Below, piece after piece: positions 13,206 to 22,394 of a stretch of 64,000 nucleotides of DNA. Where the stretch lies: positions 40,001 through 104,000 of the forward strand of contig NZ_CP030280.1 in the NCBI RefSeq assembly GCF_003287895.1, given 5' to 3'. The stretch is from Blautia argi. Lineage in GTDB: Bacteria; Bacillota; Clostridia; Lachnospirales; Lachnospiraceae. The notes beneath the pieces are model-generated. The model was given only the letters and a program-made list of their open reading frames with translations, searched no databases and had not been told where the DNA came from. Every line of letters starts with the position of its first letter. Within the stretch, counting starts at the first letter, position 1. The position numbers were made by a program, and so were the translations under genes.

Positions 13206-13577
13206 ATGAAATATTCGGAATCATTAAAAAAGAACAGAGATTTTCAGTTGGTTTACAAAAAGGGAACATCATTTGCCAATCGTTATCTGGTTATGTACAT
13301 TAAGGAAAACCAACTGCAGCGTAACAGACTTGGGATATCAGTAAGCAAAAAAGTGGGAAACAGTATAGTAAGACATCATTTGACCAGATTGATAAGAGAA
13401 AGTTATCGCCTTAATGAAGAAAAATTTTGCTGCGGATATGATATAGTAGTTATTGTAAGAGTAAGTGGAAAGGAGCAGGGATTTCATGCGTTGGAAAGTG
13501 CCTTGCTGCATTTGGGAAAACTCCACAAAATAATGAGAAGTGAAGAGAATGAAAAAAATATTAATCGTCTTGATTAA
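13206..13577 (+). CDS. rnpA: Ribonuclease P protein component
   Basis: Protein cofactor of RNase P, which matures tRNA 5' ends. The 123-aa sequence holds the RNR-type motif [17 protein letters not shown] and R-L-I-R-E-S-Y-R. It overlaps the start of yidD, implying translational coupling in the rpmH operon. Confidence 0.97.
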   Translation: MKYSESLKKNRDFQLVYKKGTSFANRYLVMYIKENQLQRNRLGISVSKKVGNSIVRHHLTRLIRESYRLNEEKFCCGYDIVVIVRVSGKEQGFHALESALLHLGKLHKIMRSEENEKNINRLD

Positions 13578-13758
13578 AGGGTATCAGAAATATTTGTCAC
13601 CGCTTAAAAGCACACGCTGCCCCTATATACCTACCTGCTCTCAGTACGGGTTGGAGGCAATCGAGAAATACGGCGCTCTTAAAGGAGGGCTTATGGCAGT
13701 ATGGAGAATTTTAAGATGTAATCCTTTTTCAAAGGGTGGATATGACCCGGTACCGTAA
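13549..13758 (+). CDS. yidD: Membrane protein insertion efficiency factor YidD
   Basis: A small 69-aa membrane-associated protein that aids YidC-dependent insertion. The family motif [15 protein letters not shown] and the C-terminal [14 protein letters not shown] are present. The ATG at 13549 lies within the end of rnpA; an in-frame GTG nine bases earlier is a possible alternative. Confidence 0.95.
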   Translation: MKKILIVLIKGYQKYLSPLKSTRCPYIPTCSQYGLEAIEKYGALKGGLMAVWRILRCNPFSKGGYDPVP

Positions 13759-13826
13759 AAGGAAAACAGAAGGTTTATCGGTTGAGAAAAACAGGAGGGT
13801 GACAAAAACAGAAGGAGGAAACTGTT

Positions 13827-15110
13827 TTGGGTGTGTTACTGACTAAGAGTACCATGCCGATTGTAAACTGGGTAGCGGAAGTGCTGGGCTGGCTTATGAA
13901 CGGCATTTATAGCATTGGAGTCCATAACCTGGGTCTGTGTATCATTATCTTTACACTGATTATCTATGCGTTTATGACTCCACTTCAGATCAGACAGCAG
14001 AAATTTGCAAAAATGAATGCTGTTATGTCCCCTGAATTGCAGAAGATTCAGAAAAAATACAGAGGAAAAAAAGATCAGGCATCACAGATGAAAATGCAGG
14101 AAGAAACCATGGCCATTTACGAAAAATATGGGGTATCTCCTACAGGAAGCTGTCTGCAGATGTTAATTCAGATGCCGATTTTCTTTGCTTTGTATCAGGT
14201 TATTATTAAGATTCCGGGATATATCAGTGGAATCAGAGGAGTATTTGATTCTGCTGTTGCACATATTACTGATGTAAAGGGATATTCTCAGATTATCCTG
14301 AATTTTGTACAGCAGCACAAAATTACAAATGCCTATCTGCCTACGGAGGGAACTCTGACAGATAATCAGGTCGTAGACTTTTTGTATGCGCTGTCCCCGT
14401 CACAGTGGGATCAGCTTGCTGATGTAAACAAATTCCAGGGATTTGCAGATGTGTTAAATCAGGCTGCAGATACACTGCACCCTATGCAGAATTTCTTAGG
14501 TCTGAATATCGCAGATAATCCATGGGCGCTGATTCAGTCCGGTTGGAGTTCACACAGCTATCTGCTGATTATTGCAGCTATCTTAATTCCGGTTCTGGCA
14601 TGGGCAACACAGGTGCTGAATATGAAGCTGATTCAGACAGAAAGCAATCCTGCCAACAACGGAAACGGAGGCTCTTCTACCATGGAAGCAACCATGAAGA
14701 GCATGAACATGATTATGCCTTTATTTACAGCATTTATCTGTTTCACATTCCCGGTTGGTATTGGTATCTACTGGATTATCGGTGCGGTTATCCGAAGCGT
14801 TCAGCAGCTGATTATCAACAGACGTCTGAATAACATGGATATGGACGAATTTATTCGTAAAAATAAAGAAAAGATGGACAAGAAGCGGGCAAAGAGAGGG
14901 GTTACAACCCAGAATATCAGCCAGCAGGCAAAGATGAGTGTCCGCAATATTGAAGAACCAAAGAGAAAGACTATTGCAGAAAAGAGCAATTCTGTAAAAA
15001 ATACATCAGGCTACAGCACAGCAGTGCCTAAGACAAAGCCGGGAAGCCTGGCATCCAAGGCAAATATGGTGGCGCGGTTTGATGAGGAGCACAAAGGAAA
15101 AAAGAAATAA
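13827..15110 (+). CDS. yidC: YidC/OxaA membrane protein insertase
   Basis: Inserts and folds membrane proteins, alone or with Sec. The 427-aa Gram-positive-type protein has five transmembrane helices, the F-T-L-I-I-Y-A-F-M-T-P-L-Q-I-R-Q-Q-K segment and the C-terminal G-I-G-I-Y-W-I-I-G helix. A basic cytoplasmic tail follows. An extended extracellular loop of about 90 residues lies in the middle. The start is a TTG with GGAGG eight bases upstream. No lipoprotein signal is seen, unlike B. subtilis SpoIIIJ. Confidence 0.95.
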   Translation: MGVLLTKSTMPIVNWVAEVLGWLMNGIYSIGVHNLGLCIIIFTLIIYAFMTPLQIRQQKFAKMNAVMSPELQKIQKKYRGKKDQASQMKMQEETMAIYEKYGVSPTGSCLQMLIQMPIFFALYQVIIKIPGYISGIRGVFDSAVAHITDVKGYSQIILNFVQQHKITNAYLPTEGTLTDNQVVDFLYALSPSQWDQLADVNKFQGFADVLNQAADTLHPMQNFLGLNIADNPWALIQSGWSSHSYLLIIAAILIPVLAWATQVLNMKLIQTESNPANNGNGGSSTMEATMKSMNMIMPLFTAFICFTFPVGIGIYWIIGAVIRSVQQLIINRRLNNMDMDEFIRKNKEKMDKKRAKRGVTTQNISQQAKMSVRNIEEPKRKTIAEKSNSVKNTSGYSTAVPKTKPGSLASKANMVARFDEEHKGKKK

Positions 15111-15127
15111 GGTAAGGGGGAAAAAGA

Positions 15128-15964
15128 ATGGAATTCAAAGAGTTTTCGGCAAAAACGGTAGACGAAGCGATTACAAAGGCAAGTCTTGAATTTGAAACCT
15201 CCAGTGAAAATCTGGAAATTCAGGTTGTTTCTGAGGGAAAGACCGGATTTTTGGGATTTGGTGCAAAGCCGGCGATTATTAAGGTAAAAAGAAAAAAAGC
15301 AGCAGATGTTTCTGAAGAAATACCTGTAAAAAAAGAAACCCCGGTAAAAGCCAGAGAAGAGAAGAAGGAAGTCAAAAGTGCGCCTGTAAAAGAGCCGAAG
15401 CATGAGGTGTACAAGGAAACTGCTGAAAAAGAAGACGTACCGGTAAGGGAAAACGAGCGTGTACGGGAAGAAAGAAAAGCAGTGGTAAGAAGTGAAGAAG
15501 AAATTGCAGAAATTAAAGCAGAAGCTGAGAAATTCCTTACAGGAGTATTTAAAGCCATGGAGCTTCCTGTAGAAATCAAGATTCAGTACAAAGAGCCGGA
15601 AGGAAATCTGGACATTGAATTTGTAGGACAAGATATGGGAATCCTCATTGGTAAGAGAGGACAGACACTGGATTCTCTCCAGTACCTTACAAGCCTGGTG
15701 GTAAATAAAGGCAGACAAGGCTATATCCGTGTAAAGCTGGATACAGAGGACTACAGAAACAGAAGAAAAGAAACACTGGAAAATCTGGCAAGAAGTATTG
15801 CTTACAAAGTAAGAAAAACCAGAAAAACAGTATCTTTAGAACCTATGAACCCATATGAAAGAAGAATCATTCATTCTGCTCTGCAGGGCAACCGCTATGT
15901 GGAAACCTACAGTGAAGGAAATGAACCTTACCGTCATGTGGTAGTAAAGTTAAAAAACAGATAA
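15128..15964 (+). CDS. jag: Jag/KhpB RNA-binding protein (Jag_N, KH and R3H domains)
   Basis: RNA-binding regulator linked to cell elongation and sporulation in Firmicutes. The Jag_N domain occupies residues 1-55 (K-E-F-S-A-K-T-V, G-F-L-G-F-G-A-K-P). A charged Lys/Glu linker of about 75 residues follows, then a KH domain with G-I-L-I-G-K-R-G-Q-T-L-D-S-L-Q-Y and a C-terminal R3H domain ending in H-V-V-V-K-L-K-N-R. It lies 17 bp after yidC, the conserved arrangement. Confidence 0.95.
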   Translation: MEFKEFSAKTVDEAITKASLEFETSSENLEIQVVSEGKTGFLGFGAKPAIIKVKRKKAADVSEEIPVKKETPVKAREEKKEVKSAPVKEPKHEVYKETAEKEDVPVRENERVREERKAVVRSEEEIAEIKAEAEKFLTGVFKAMELPVEIKIQYKEPEGNLDIEFVGQDMGILIGKRGQTLDSLQYLTSLVVNKGRQGYIRVKLDTEDYRNRRKETLENLARSIAYKVRKTRKTVSLEPMNPYERRIIHSALQGNRYVETYSEGNEPYRHVVVKLKNR

Positions 15965-15995
15965 CAGCATAAGGTAAAACATAATTATTCTAGGT

Positions 15996-16033
15996 GAAAG
16001 CGCGAATAACAAGGGTATCTCCCTGCGCTTTTG
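15996..16033 (+). terminator. Terminator after jag
   Basis: AAAGCGC at 15997-16003 pairs with GCGCTTTT at 16025-16032, and AGG/CCT extends the stem outside. T-rich sequence follows before the mnmE ribosome site. Confidence 0.7.
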
Positions 16034-16059
16034 CCTTTTCTTTTTAAAGGAGGGATTTT

Positions 16060-17433
16060 ATGACAGACACCATAGCCGCAGTAGCCACTGCCATGACTGC
16101 ATCAGGAATCGGCATTATCCGAATCAGCGGTCCGGACAGCCGCAAAATTGTGGGAAAAATATATTGTTCCAAAAACGGAAAAAAGCGAATCGAAGAAGTG
16201 CCTTCCCATACCATAAATTATGGTTTTATCTGTGATGGAAAGGAAACCATAGATGAAGTTCTGATTATGGTAATGGACGGACCCAGAAGCTATACAGGAG
16301 AAGATACGGTAGAGATTGATTGTCACGGCGGTGTACTTGCCATGAAAAGAGTGCTGGAAACTGTGGTCAAATATGGGGCAAGACCGGCAGAGCCGGGAGA
16401 ATTTTCAAAAAGGGCGTTCTTAAACGGCAGAATGGATTTATCTCAGGCAGAGGCGGTTATCGATATCATTAACGCACAAAATGAGTATGCTCTGAAAAGT
16501 TCTCTGGGACAGTTAAGGGGAAATATTCAAAGGGTGATTAAAGAAATCAGAGAACGGATTATTTATCAGATTGCCTATATCGAATCCGCCCTGGACGATC
16601 CGGAACACATCAGTATAGATGGTTACGGAGAAGAGCTGAAAAAAGAGGTGGACAATCTGCTTTTGAAGCTGGAAGGGCTTTTACAGACCGTGAGAGAAGG
16701 AAAGCTGATGAAAGAGGGAATTAAAACCGTGATTGTGGGAAAACCCAATGCAGGAAAATCTTCTCTTTTAAATACGTTGGTAGGCGAGGAGCGCGCCATT
16801 GTCACAGATATTGCAGGTACCACCAGGGACGTTCTGGAGGAAACCATTGTGCTTCATGGCATTTCCCTTCGTATGCTTGATACTGCGGGAATCCGCAGTA
16901 CAGAGGACGTGGTGGAAAAAATCGGTGTCAAAAAAGCGGTTGAGTCTGCAAAGGACGCGGATTTAATTCTGTATGTGGTGGATTCTTCTGTGCCATTAGA
17001 TGAAAATGATGAAGAAATTATGGGGATTTTGCAGGACAAACGAGCCATTGTCATTTTGAATAAAGCAGATTTGCAGCAGGTAGTGACAGAAGAGGACTTA
17101 AGGAAAAAGACAGACCACCCCATTGTAACCATTTCAGCAAGAGAAGAAGAGGGAATTGACTTGCTGGAGCAGCAGATTAAAAAGCTGTTTTTTGAGGGAG
17201 AGCTATCCTTTAATGATGAGATTTATATTACAAATGTACGCCATAAGGCAGCCTTGGATGAGGCTGAAAAAAGTCTGGAACTGGTAAAAAACAGCATTGA
17301 AATGCAGATGCCGGAGGATTTTTTTTCCATAGATTTGATGAATGCGTATGAGGCGTTGGGAAGTATTATCGGAGAATCCGTGGGAGAGGATTTGGTGAAT
17401 GAAATTTTCTCAAAGTTTTGCACAGGCAAATAA
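16060..17433 (+). CDS. mnmE: tRNA modification GTPase MnmE
   Basis: GTPase that, with MnmG, places the cmnm5 group on U34 of tRNAs. The 457-aa protein has the tetrahydrofolate-binding N domain. The G domain shows G1 G-K-P-N-A-G-K-S-S, the G2/G3 region D-I-A-G-T-T-R-D and D-T-A-G, and N-K-A-D. The terminal C-T-G-K matches the C-x-G-K catalytic end. The gene is intact, whereas its partner mnmG just downstream is not. Confidence 0.97.
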   Translation: MTDTIAAVATAMTASGIGIIRISGPDSRKIVGKIYCSKNGKKRIEEVPSHTINYGFICDGKETIDEVLIMVMDGPRSYTGEDTVEIDCHGGVLAMKRVLETVVKYGARPAEPGEFSKRAFLNGRMDLSQAEAVIDIINAQNEYALKSSLGQLRGNIQRVIKEIRERIIYQIAYIESALDDPEHISIDGYGEELKKEVDNLLLKLEGLLQTVREGKLMKEGIKTVIVGKPNAGKSSLLNTLVGEERAIVTDIAGTTRDVLEETIVLHGISLRMLDTAGIRSTEDVVEKIGVKKAVESAKDADLILYVVDSSVPLDENDEEIMGILQDKRAIVILNKADLQQVVTEEDLRKKTDHPIVTISAREEEGIDLLEQQIKKLFFEGELSFNDEIYITNVRHKAALDEAEKSLELVKNSIEMQMPEDFFSIDLMNAYEALGSIIGESVGEDLVNEIFSKFCTGK

Positions 17434-17438
17434 AAAAA

Positions 17439-17447
17439 TGTGGATAA
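17439..17447 (+). other. Perfect DnaA box between mnmE and mnmG
   Basis: TGTGGATAA lies in the 62-bp mnmE-mnmG spacer, 4.7 kb from oriC. It is an exact match to the boxes in the origin. It may be a DnaA titration or regulatory site, or chance. Confidence 0.5.
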
Positions 17448-17495
17448 TTCACCGGAAATCATGAGAGATTGTTGATAAAACAGGAGAAAACAGAA

Positions 17496-19365
17496 ATGAG
17501 TGTATTAGAAGAAAAATATGATATTGCCATTGTGGGAGCCGGACACGCAGGTTGCGAGGCAGCTCTGGCATGTGCCAGACTGGGACTTGAAACCATTATG
17601 TTTACTGTCAGTGTGGACAGCATTGCACTGATGCCCTGCAACCCCAATATCGGCGGTACGTCCAAAGGACATCTGGTTAGGGAAATTGATGCTCTGGGCG
17701 GTGAAATGGGAAAAAATATTGATAAAACCTTTATTCAGTCTAAAATGCTGAATGTATCCAAAGGTCCTGCCGTACATTCCCTTCGTGCTCAGGCAGACAA
17801 GCAGGAATATACAAGAGAGATGAGGAAAACTCTGGAAAATACAGAGCATCTTACAATCCGCCAGGCGGAGGTTACCGAAATTCTGGCAGAAGATGGAAAA
17901 GTAAAGGGCGTGAAGACTTATTCCGGCGCCGAATACCATACAAAAGCTGTGGTACTTTGTACAGGTACTTACTTAAAGGCAAGGTGTATTTATGGTGACG
18001 TGAGCAATTATACTTCAGGCAGCCAATTATCTTACAGATTCTCTGAAAAAGCTGGGTGTGGAAATGTTCCGCTTTAAGACAGGAACCCCGGCGAGAATTG
18101 ACAGAAGAAGCGTGGATTTTTCTAAAATGGAGGAGCAGTTTGGAGATGAAAAGGTGGTTCCGTTTTCCTTTTCCACAAACCCGGAGGACGTGCAGATTGA
18201 GCAGGAATCCTGTTGGCTTACCTATACCAATGAGAAAACTCATGAGATTATCCGAAGCAACCTGGACCGTTCGCCTCTGTATTCCGGCATGATAGAAGGG
18301 ACAGGCCCAAGATACTGTCCGTCTATTGAGGATAAGGTGGTAAAATTTGCGGATAAAAACAGACATCAGGTATTCATTGAACCGGAAGGACGCTATACCA
18401 ATGAAATGTATGTGGGAGGCATGTCCAGCTCTCTTCCCGAAGACGTGCAGTATGAAATGTACCGCTCTGTTCCGGGACTTGAGCATGTAAAAATCGTGCG
18501 GAATGCCTACGCGATTGAATATGATTGTATCAATGCCAGACAGCTTTATCCCACACTGGAGTTTAAGAACATAAAGGGACTGTTTTCCGGAGGTCAGTTC
18601 AACGGAAGTTCAGGTTATGAGGAAGCAGCAGCTCAGGGACTTGTGGCAGGTATTAATGCCGCTATGGAGGTGCTTGGAAAAGAGCAGATGATACTGGATC
18701 GTTCCGAGTCCTATATCGGTGTGTTGATTGATGATTTGGTCACAAAGGAGAATCATGAGCCATACCGTATGATGACCAGCCGTGCAGAATACCGTTTGCT
18801 GCTTCGTCAGGATAATGCAGACCTGAGGCTTCGGGAAAAGGGATATCAGGTGGGACTGGTATCACAGGAGCAGTATGATTATATTCAGTGGAAAAAGGAA
18901 AAAATCGCAGAAGAAGCAGAGCGCATGGAGCATGTGCATGTAGGCGCCGTAAAAGAGGTACAGGAACTTTTGGAAAAATACGGAAGCACACCGCTAAAAA
19001 ACGGGATTTCCCTTGCAGATTTAATCCGAAGACCGGAACTGAGCTATGATATTGTAGCGCCATTTGATAAAAAAAGACCGGAATTGCCGGAAGATGTGAG
19101 AGAACAGGTAAACATTAACATTAAGTATGATGGTTACATTAAGCGCCAGTTAAAGCAGGTAGAAGGCTTTAAAAAGCTGGAAACAAAGAAGCTGCCTCAG
19201 GATATGGATTATGATGCAATCAGCGGTCTGCGTATTGAAGCAAAGCAGAAATTAAAGGAATACCGCCCTGTGTCCGTAGGACAGGCGTCCCGTATTGCAG
19301 GGGTATCCCCGGCAGATATTTCTGTGCTTTTGGTGTATATGGAAACCTACAGACGAAACAGATAA
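17496..19365 (+). pseudogene. mnmG: MnmG (GidA) tRNA modification enzyme, frameshifted by an apparent 14-nt deletion
   Basis: FAD enzyme that works with MnmE on tRNA U34. The first part (17496-18077) has the FAD motif G-A-G-H-A-G-C-E-A and [10 protein letters not shown]. Reading continues in another frame (the downstream open frame runs to 19365) with [34 protein letters not shown] and the full C-terminal domain. The two parts join near 18014-18020. There the usual G-P-N-x-x loop after N-Y-T is missing, and a 14-nt loss would explain both the missing residues and the frame change. Start: ATG 17496 after AGGAG. As written the gene gives a truncated protein. Confidence 0.85.
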
Positions 19366-19378
19366 AGGAGAGCATGTC

Positions 19379-20101
19379 ATGAGTTATGATTTAACCCTTC
19401 TTAGGCAGGCTTGTGAGGAATACAGAATCAGCCTGAGTGAAAAGCAGGAGCAGCAGTTTATACAGTATTATGAGCTTCTTGTAGAGTGGAATAAGGTGAT
19501 GAATCTCACCGGAATTACGGAATTTGAGGAGGTTTTGGTAAAGCATTTTGCAGACAGTCTGTCCATTGCAAAGGGTTTGGATATAAATAAAATACAGTCC
19601 TGCATAGATGTAGGAACCGGTGCAGGGTTTCCGGGGATTCCGTTAAAAATTGCCTTTCCTCATCTGAAGGTGACGCTTTTGGATTCTCTGAATAAAAGGC
19701 TGAACTTCTTAAATGAAGTTATCAGCCAACTGGGGCTTGAAAAAATTGAAACCGTTCATGGAAGAGCGGAGGACGCAGCGAAAAAGCCGGAGTACAGAGA
19801 GCAGTATGATTTGAGCGTGTCAAGGGCAGTATCCCGTCTGGCGTCCCTGTGCGAGTATTGTATGCCTTATGTAAGACCAGGCGGAGTATTTGTGTCCTAT
19901 AAGGCAGAAAAGGCGTCAGAGGAGCTTGCAGAGGCAAAGAAAGCCATTGCCGTTATGGGAGGAAAGCTGCAGAAGATAGTGGATTTCCGGCTTTGCGGTA
20001 CGGATATGGAGAGAACTCTGCTTGTGATTAAAAAGGAAAAGAATACGCCTAAAAAGTATCCGAGAAAAGCAGGAACACCAACCAGGGAACCAATATTGTA
20101 A
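19379..20101 (+). CDS. rsmG: 16S rRNA (guanine-N7) methyltransferase RsmG
   Basis: Methylates G527 of 16S rRNA using SAM. The 240-aa protein shows the Rossmann motif D-V-G-T-G-A-G-F-P-G-I-P-L-K-I. The ATG at 19379 is preceded by AAAGGAG; longer in-frame readings overlap mnmG without a ribosome site. It lies 13 bp after mnmG, the standard mnmE-mnmG-rsmG order. The C-terminus is basic. Confidence 0.95.
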   Translation: MSYDLTLLRQACEEYRISLSEKQEQQFIQYYELLVEWNKVMNLTGITEFEEVLVKHFADSLSIAKGLDINKIQSCIDVGTGAGFPGIPLKIAFPHLKVTLLDSLNKRLNFLNEVISQLGLEKIETVHGRAEDAAKKPEYREQYDLSVSRAVSRLASLCEYCMPYVRPGGVFVSYKAEKASEELAEAKKAIAVMGGKLQKIVDFRLCGTDMERTLLVIKKEKNTPKKYPRKAGTPTREPIL

Positions 20102-20183
20102 AAAGTGTATTTACGAAAATAGACAAACGTTTGCGTGAAAGCTATATAAATTTGCGCAAACTCTATTTTATGTAAAGTAAAAC

Positions 20184-20226
20184 GATTGAGCATGCTTGTT
20201 TTCACTAAAGATGAGCATGCTCAATC
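20184..20226. repeat. Perfect 12-bp inverted repeat in the rsmG-ABC spacer
   Basis: GATTGAGCATGC at 20184-20195 and its exact complement at 20215-20226 flank a 19-nt loop in the 319-bp spacer 20102-20420. A weaker pair, GTTTGCG/CGCAAAC, lies upstream of it. Only CCTTT follows, so it is either a weak terminator for rsmG or a protein-binding palindrome. Nothing coding is seen in the rest of the spacer. Confidence 0.5.
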
Positions 20227-20420
20227 CTTTCATATGCTCAAAAAACAGCCGGAAAAGTTTTTTGGGAGCATAGAGCAGCAAAAAAGAAAGATGCTGCAAG
20301 TATAACTTCTCCATTTCACAGAAAAAACACATTCTCGTCTAATTTTTATCACAAATTTCCCATAGAATAAATAAATCAGGGGCTGTTACAGCTCTGTACA
20401 TAATTAAAGGAGGGAAAATT

Positions 20421-21494
20421 TTGGTTGAGGTAAGAAATCTGGTAAAAAAATATGGCAACCATATGGCGGTAAATCATTTGAATTTTACCATTGAGAAAGG
20501 GAAAATTTACGGCTTTCTTGGACCGAATGGTGCGGGAAAATCTACGACTATGAATATGATTACCGGGTATATTGCATCTACAGAAGGTGAAATTCTCATT
20601 GATGGACACAATATATTAGAAGAACCGGAGGTGGCAAAGAAGAAAATCGGATATTTGCCGGAAATTCCGCCTTTGTATGTAGATATGACTGTTCTGGAAT
20701 ATTTGAGATTTGCAGCAGAATTAAAGGGAATTCCCAAAAGTAAAAGGGCAGAGAATATTAAAGAAGTTATGTCAACTACAAAACTGGACAGTGTAAAAAA
20801 CAGATTAATTAAAAATCTTTCTAAGGGTTACAGGCAGAGAGTAGGACTGGCACAGGCGCTTTTAGGATACCCGGAAATTATTATTTTAGACGAGCCTACG
20901 GTAGGTCTGGATCCAAAACAGATTATTGAAATCAGAGATTTGATTAAAAGTCTGGGAAACAGGCATACCGTAATTTTAAGTTCCCATATTCTTTCTGAGG
21001 TAAGCGCTGTGTGTGATCATGTGCTGATTATAGATAAGGGAAGGCTGGTTGCAAGTGATTCGCCTGAGAATCTCAGTAGGGTGATGTCAGGGGCAAATGC
21101 GCTGGAGATTACGGTAAAGGGAAAGGAAGAGGTTATCCGGAAAGCCTTAGATATGGTGGAGAACATAGAGGAACTTGTTTATCACCAGTCCATAGTAAAA
21201 GATGCCTGTGATTTCACGGTAAAGATTACAGGAGAACAGGACATGCGGGAAAATATCTTCTTTGCCCTGGCTGAAGCCAAATGTCCGATTCTGAAAATGC
21301 AATCCAGCAATATGAGTCTGGAGGAGGTCTTCCTGAAATTAACAGATAATGCGGGGCGTTCTGTGTTGGAAGAGGATTCTGTTTTTGAAGCTGACAATGA
21401 GGAAGAGCTTTTGCAGCAGGAGGCAAAAGAAGAATCAGAGGAAGCTTTAATAAATGAAAATACTGCTGAGAGCGGAGAAGAGGAGGAAGAGTAA
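20421..21494 (+). CDS. ABC transporter ATP-binding protein, GldA-like
   Basis: ATPase of an ABC-2 type exporter. The 357-aa protein has Walker A G-P-N-G-A-G-K-S-T-T, signature L-S-K-G-Y-R-Q-R-V-G and Walker B I-I-I-L-D-E-P-T-V-G-L-D. A C-terminal regulatory extension ends in a run of glutamates. The start is TTG at 20421 after AGGAGG. The ATPase, permease, Gld-type auxiliary and DUF4340 genes follow each other with 0-35 bp gaps and form one operon. The same layout is called GldAFG in gliding Bacteroidetes; substrate in Firmicutes is not established. Confidence 0.93.
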   Translation: MVEVRNLVKKYGNHMAVNHLNFTIEKGKIYGFLGPNGAGKSTTMNMITGYIASTEGEILIDGHNILEEPEVAKKKIGYLPEIPPLYVDMTVLEYLRFAAELKGIPKSKRAENIKEVMSTTKLDSVKNRLIKNLSKGYRQRVGLAQALLGYPEIIILDEPTVGLDPKQIIEIRDLIKSLGNRHTVILSSHILSEVSAVCDHVLIIDKGRLVASDSPENLSRVMSGANALEITVKGKEEVIRKALDMVENIEELVYHQSIVKDACDFTVKITGEQDMRENIFFALAEAKCPILKMQSSNMSLEEVFLKLTDNAGRSVLEEDSVFEADNEEELLQQEAKEESEEALINENTAESGEEEEE

Positions 21495-21497
21495 GAG

Positions 21498-22361
21498 ATG
21501 CTGGCAGTTTATAAAAAGGAATTGAGAGGATATCTGACCTCGATGATTGGCTATGTGTTTGTGGCGTTTGTTTTGCTGATATCGGGTATTTATTTTACTG
21601 CGTATAACCTGCAGTTTGCAAGTCCTGATTTTGGTATGACTTTAAATTCTGTAACCTTTATTTTTCTCATTATCACGCCGATTCTGACCATGAAGATTCT
21701 GGCAGAGGAGAAGAAAAATAAAACCGACCAGCTTCTTTGGACGGCTCCGGTTCCTGTATGGAAAGTGGTTATGGGGAAATATCTGAGTATGGTGACCATG
21801 TATTTGATTCCTGTGGCAATTGTCGGTCTTTATCCTCTTATTATGGGGAAATACGGTACGGTTTCTTATGCCATGGCGTATACAGCCCTTCTGGGCTTCT
21901 TCTTCCTGGGCTGCGCGCAGATTGCAGTGGGAATGTTTTTGTCTTCCGTGACAGAGAGTCAGGTCATTGCGGCGGTTCTGACCTTTGGCGTGTTGTTTTG
22001 CAGTTTTATGATGGACGGAATTGAAAGCTTTTTTTCGGATACTGCCATAACCTCTATGGTAGCGTTTCTTCTTCTGGCAATTTTGCTGGGCGTGGTGCTT
22101 TATCAGATGACAAAAACCCTTAGTCTGTCTGTAGGTGTCAGTGTGATACTGGGCGCCAGTGTGGTGCTTATATATTTTATAAAGCCGGAAATTTATTCCG
22201 GATTGATTCAGAAGGTTTTAGGGCTTCTGGCAATTGCCAATCAGTTTGACAGCTTTGTGGGTGGTGTTTTAGATATTACGGGTATTTTCTATATGCTTTC
22301 CGTTATCTGTATTTTTGTATTTCTGACTGTTCAGTGTATACAAAAACGGCGTTGGAGTTAA
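21498..22361 (+). CDS. ABC-2 type transporter permease, GldF-like
   Basis: A 287-aa integral membrane protein with six predicted helices, starting M-L-A-V-Y-K-K-E-L-R-G-Y-L, typical of ABC-2/GldF permeases. It begins 3 bp after the ATPase gene and pairs with it. Glycine/phenylalanine-rich helices near residues 120-150 match the family. The transported molecule is unknown. Confidence 0.9.
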   Translation: MLAVYKKELRGYLTSMIGYVFVAFVLLISGIYFTAYNLQFASPDFGMTLNSVTFIFLIITPILTMKILAEEKKNKTDQLLWTAPVPVWKVVMGKYLSMVTMYLIPVAIVGLYPLIMGKYGTVSYAMAYTALLGFFFLGCAQIAVGMFLSSVTESQVIAAVLTFGVLFCSFMMDGIESFFSDTAITSMVAFLLLAILLGVVLYQMTKTLSLSVGVSVILGASVVLIYFIKPEIYSGLIQKVLGLLAIANQFDSFVGGVLDITGIFYMLSVICIFVFLTVQCIQKRRWS

Positions 22362-22394
22362 AGCGAGCTTATTTTGAGGAAAGGAAATGCAGAT

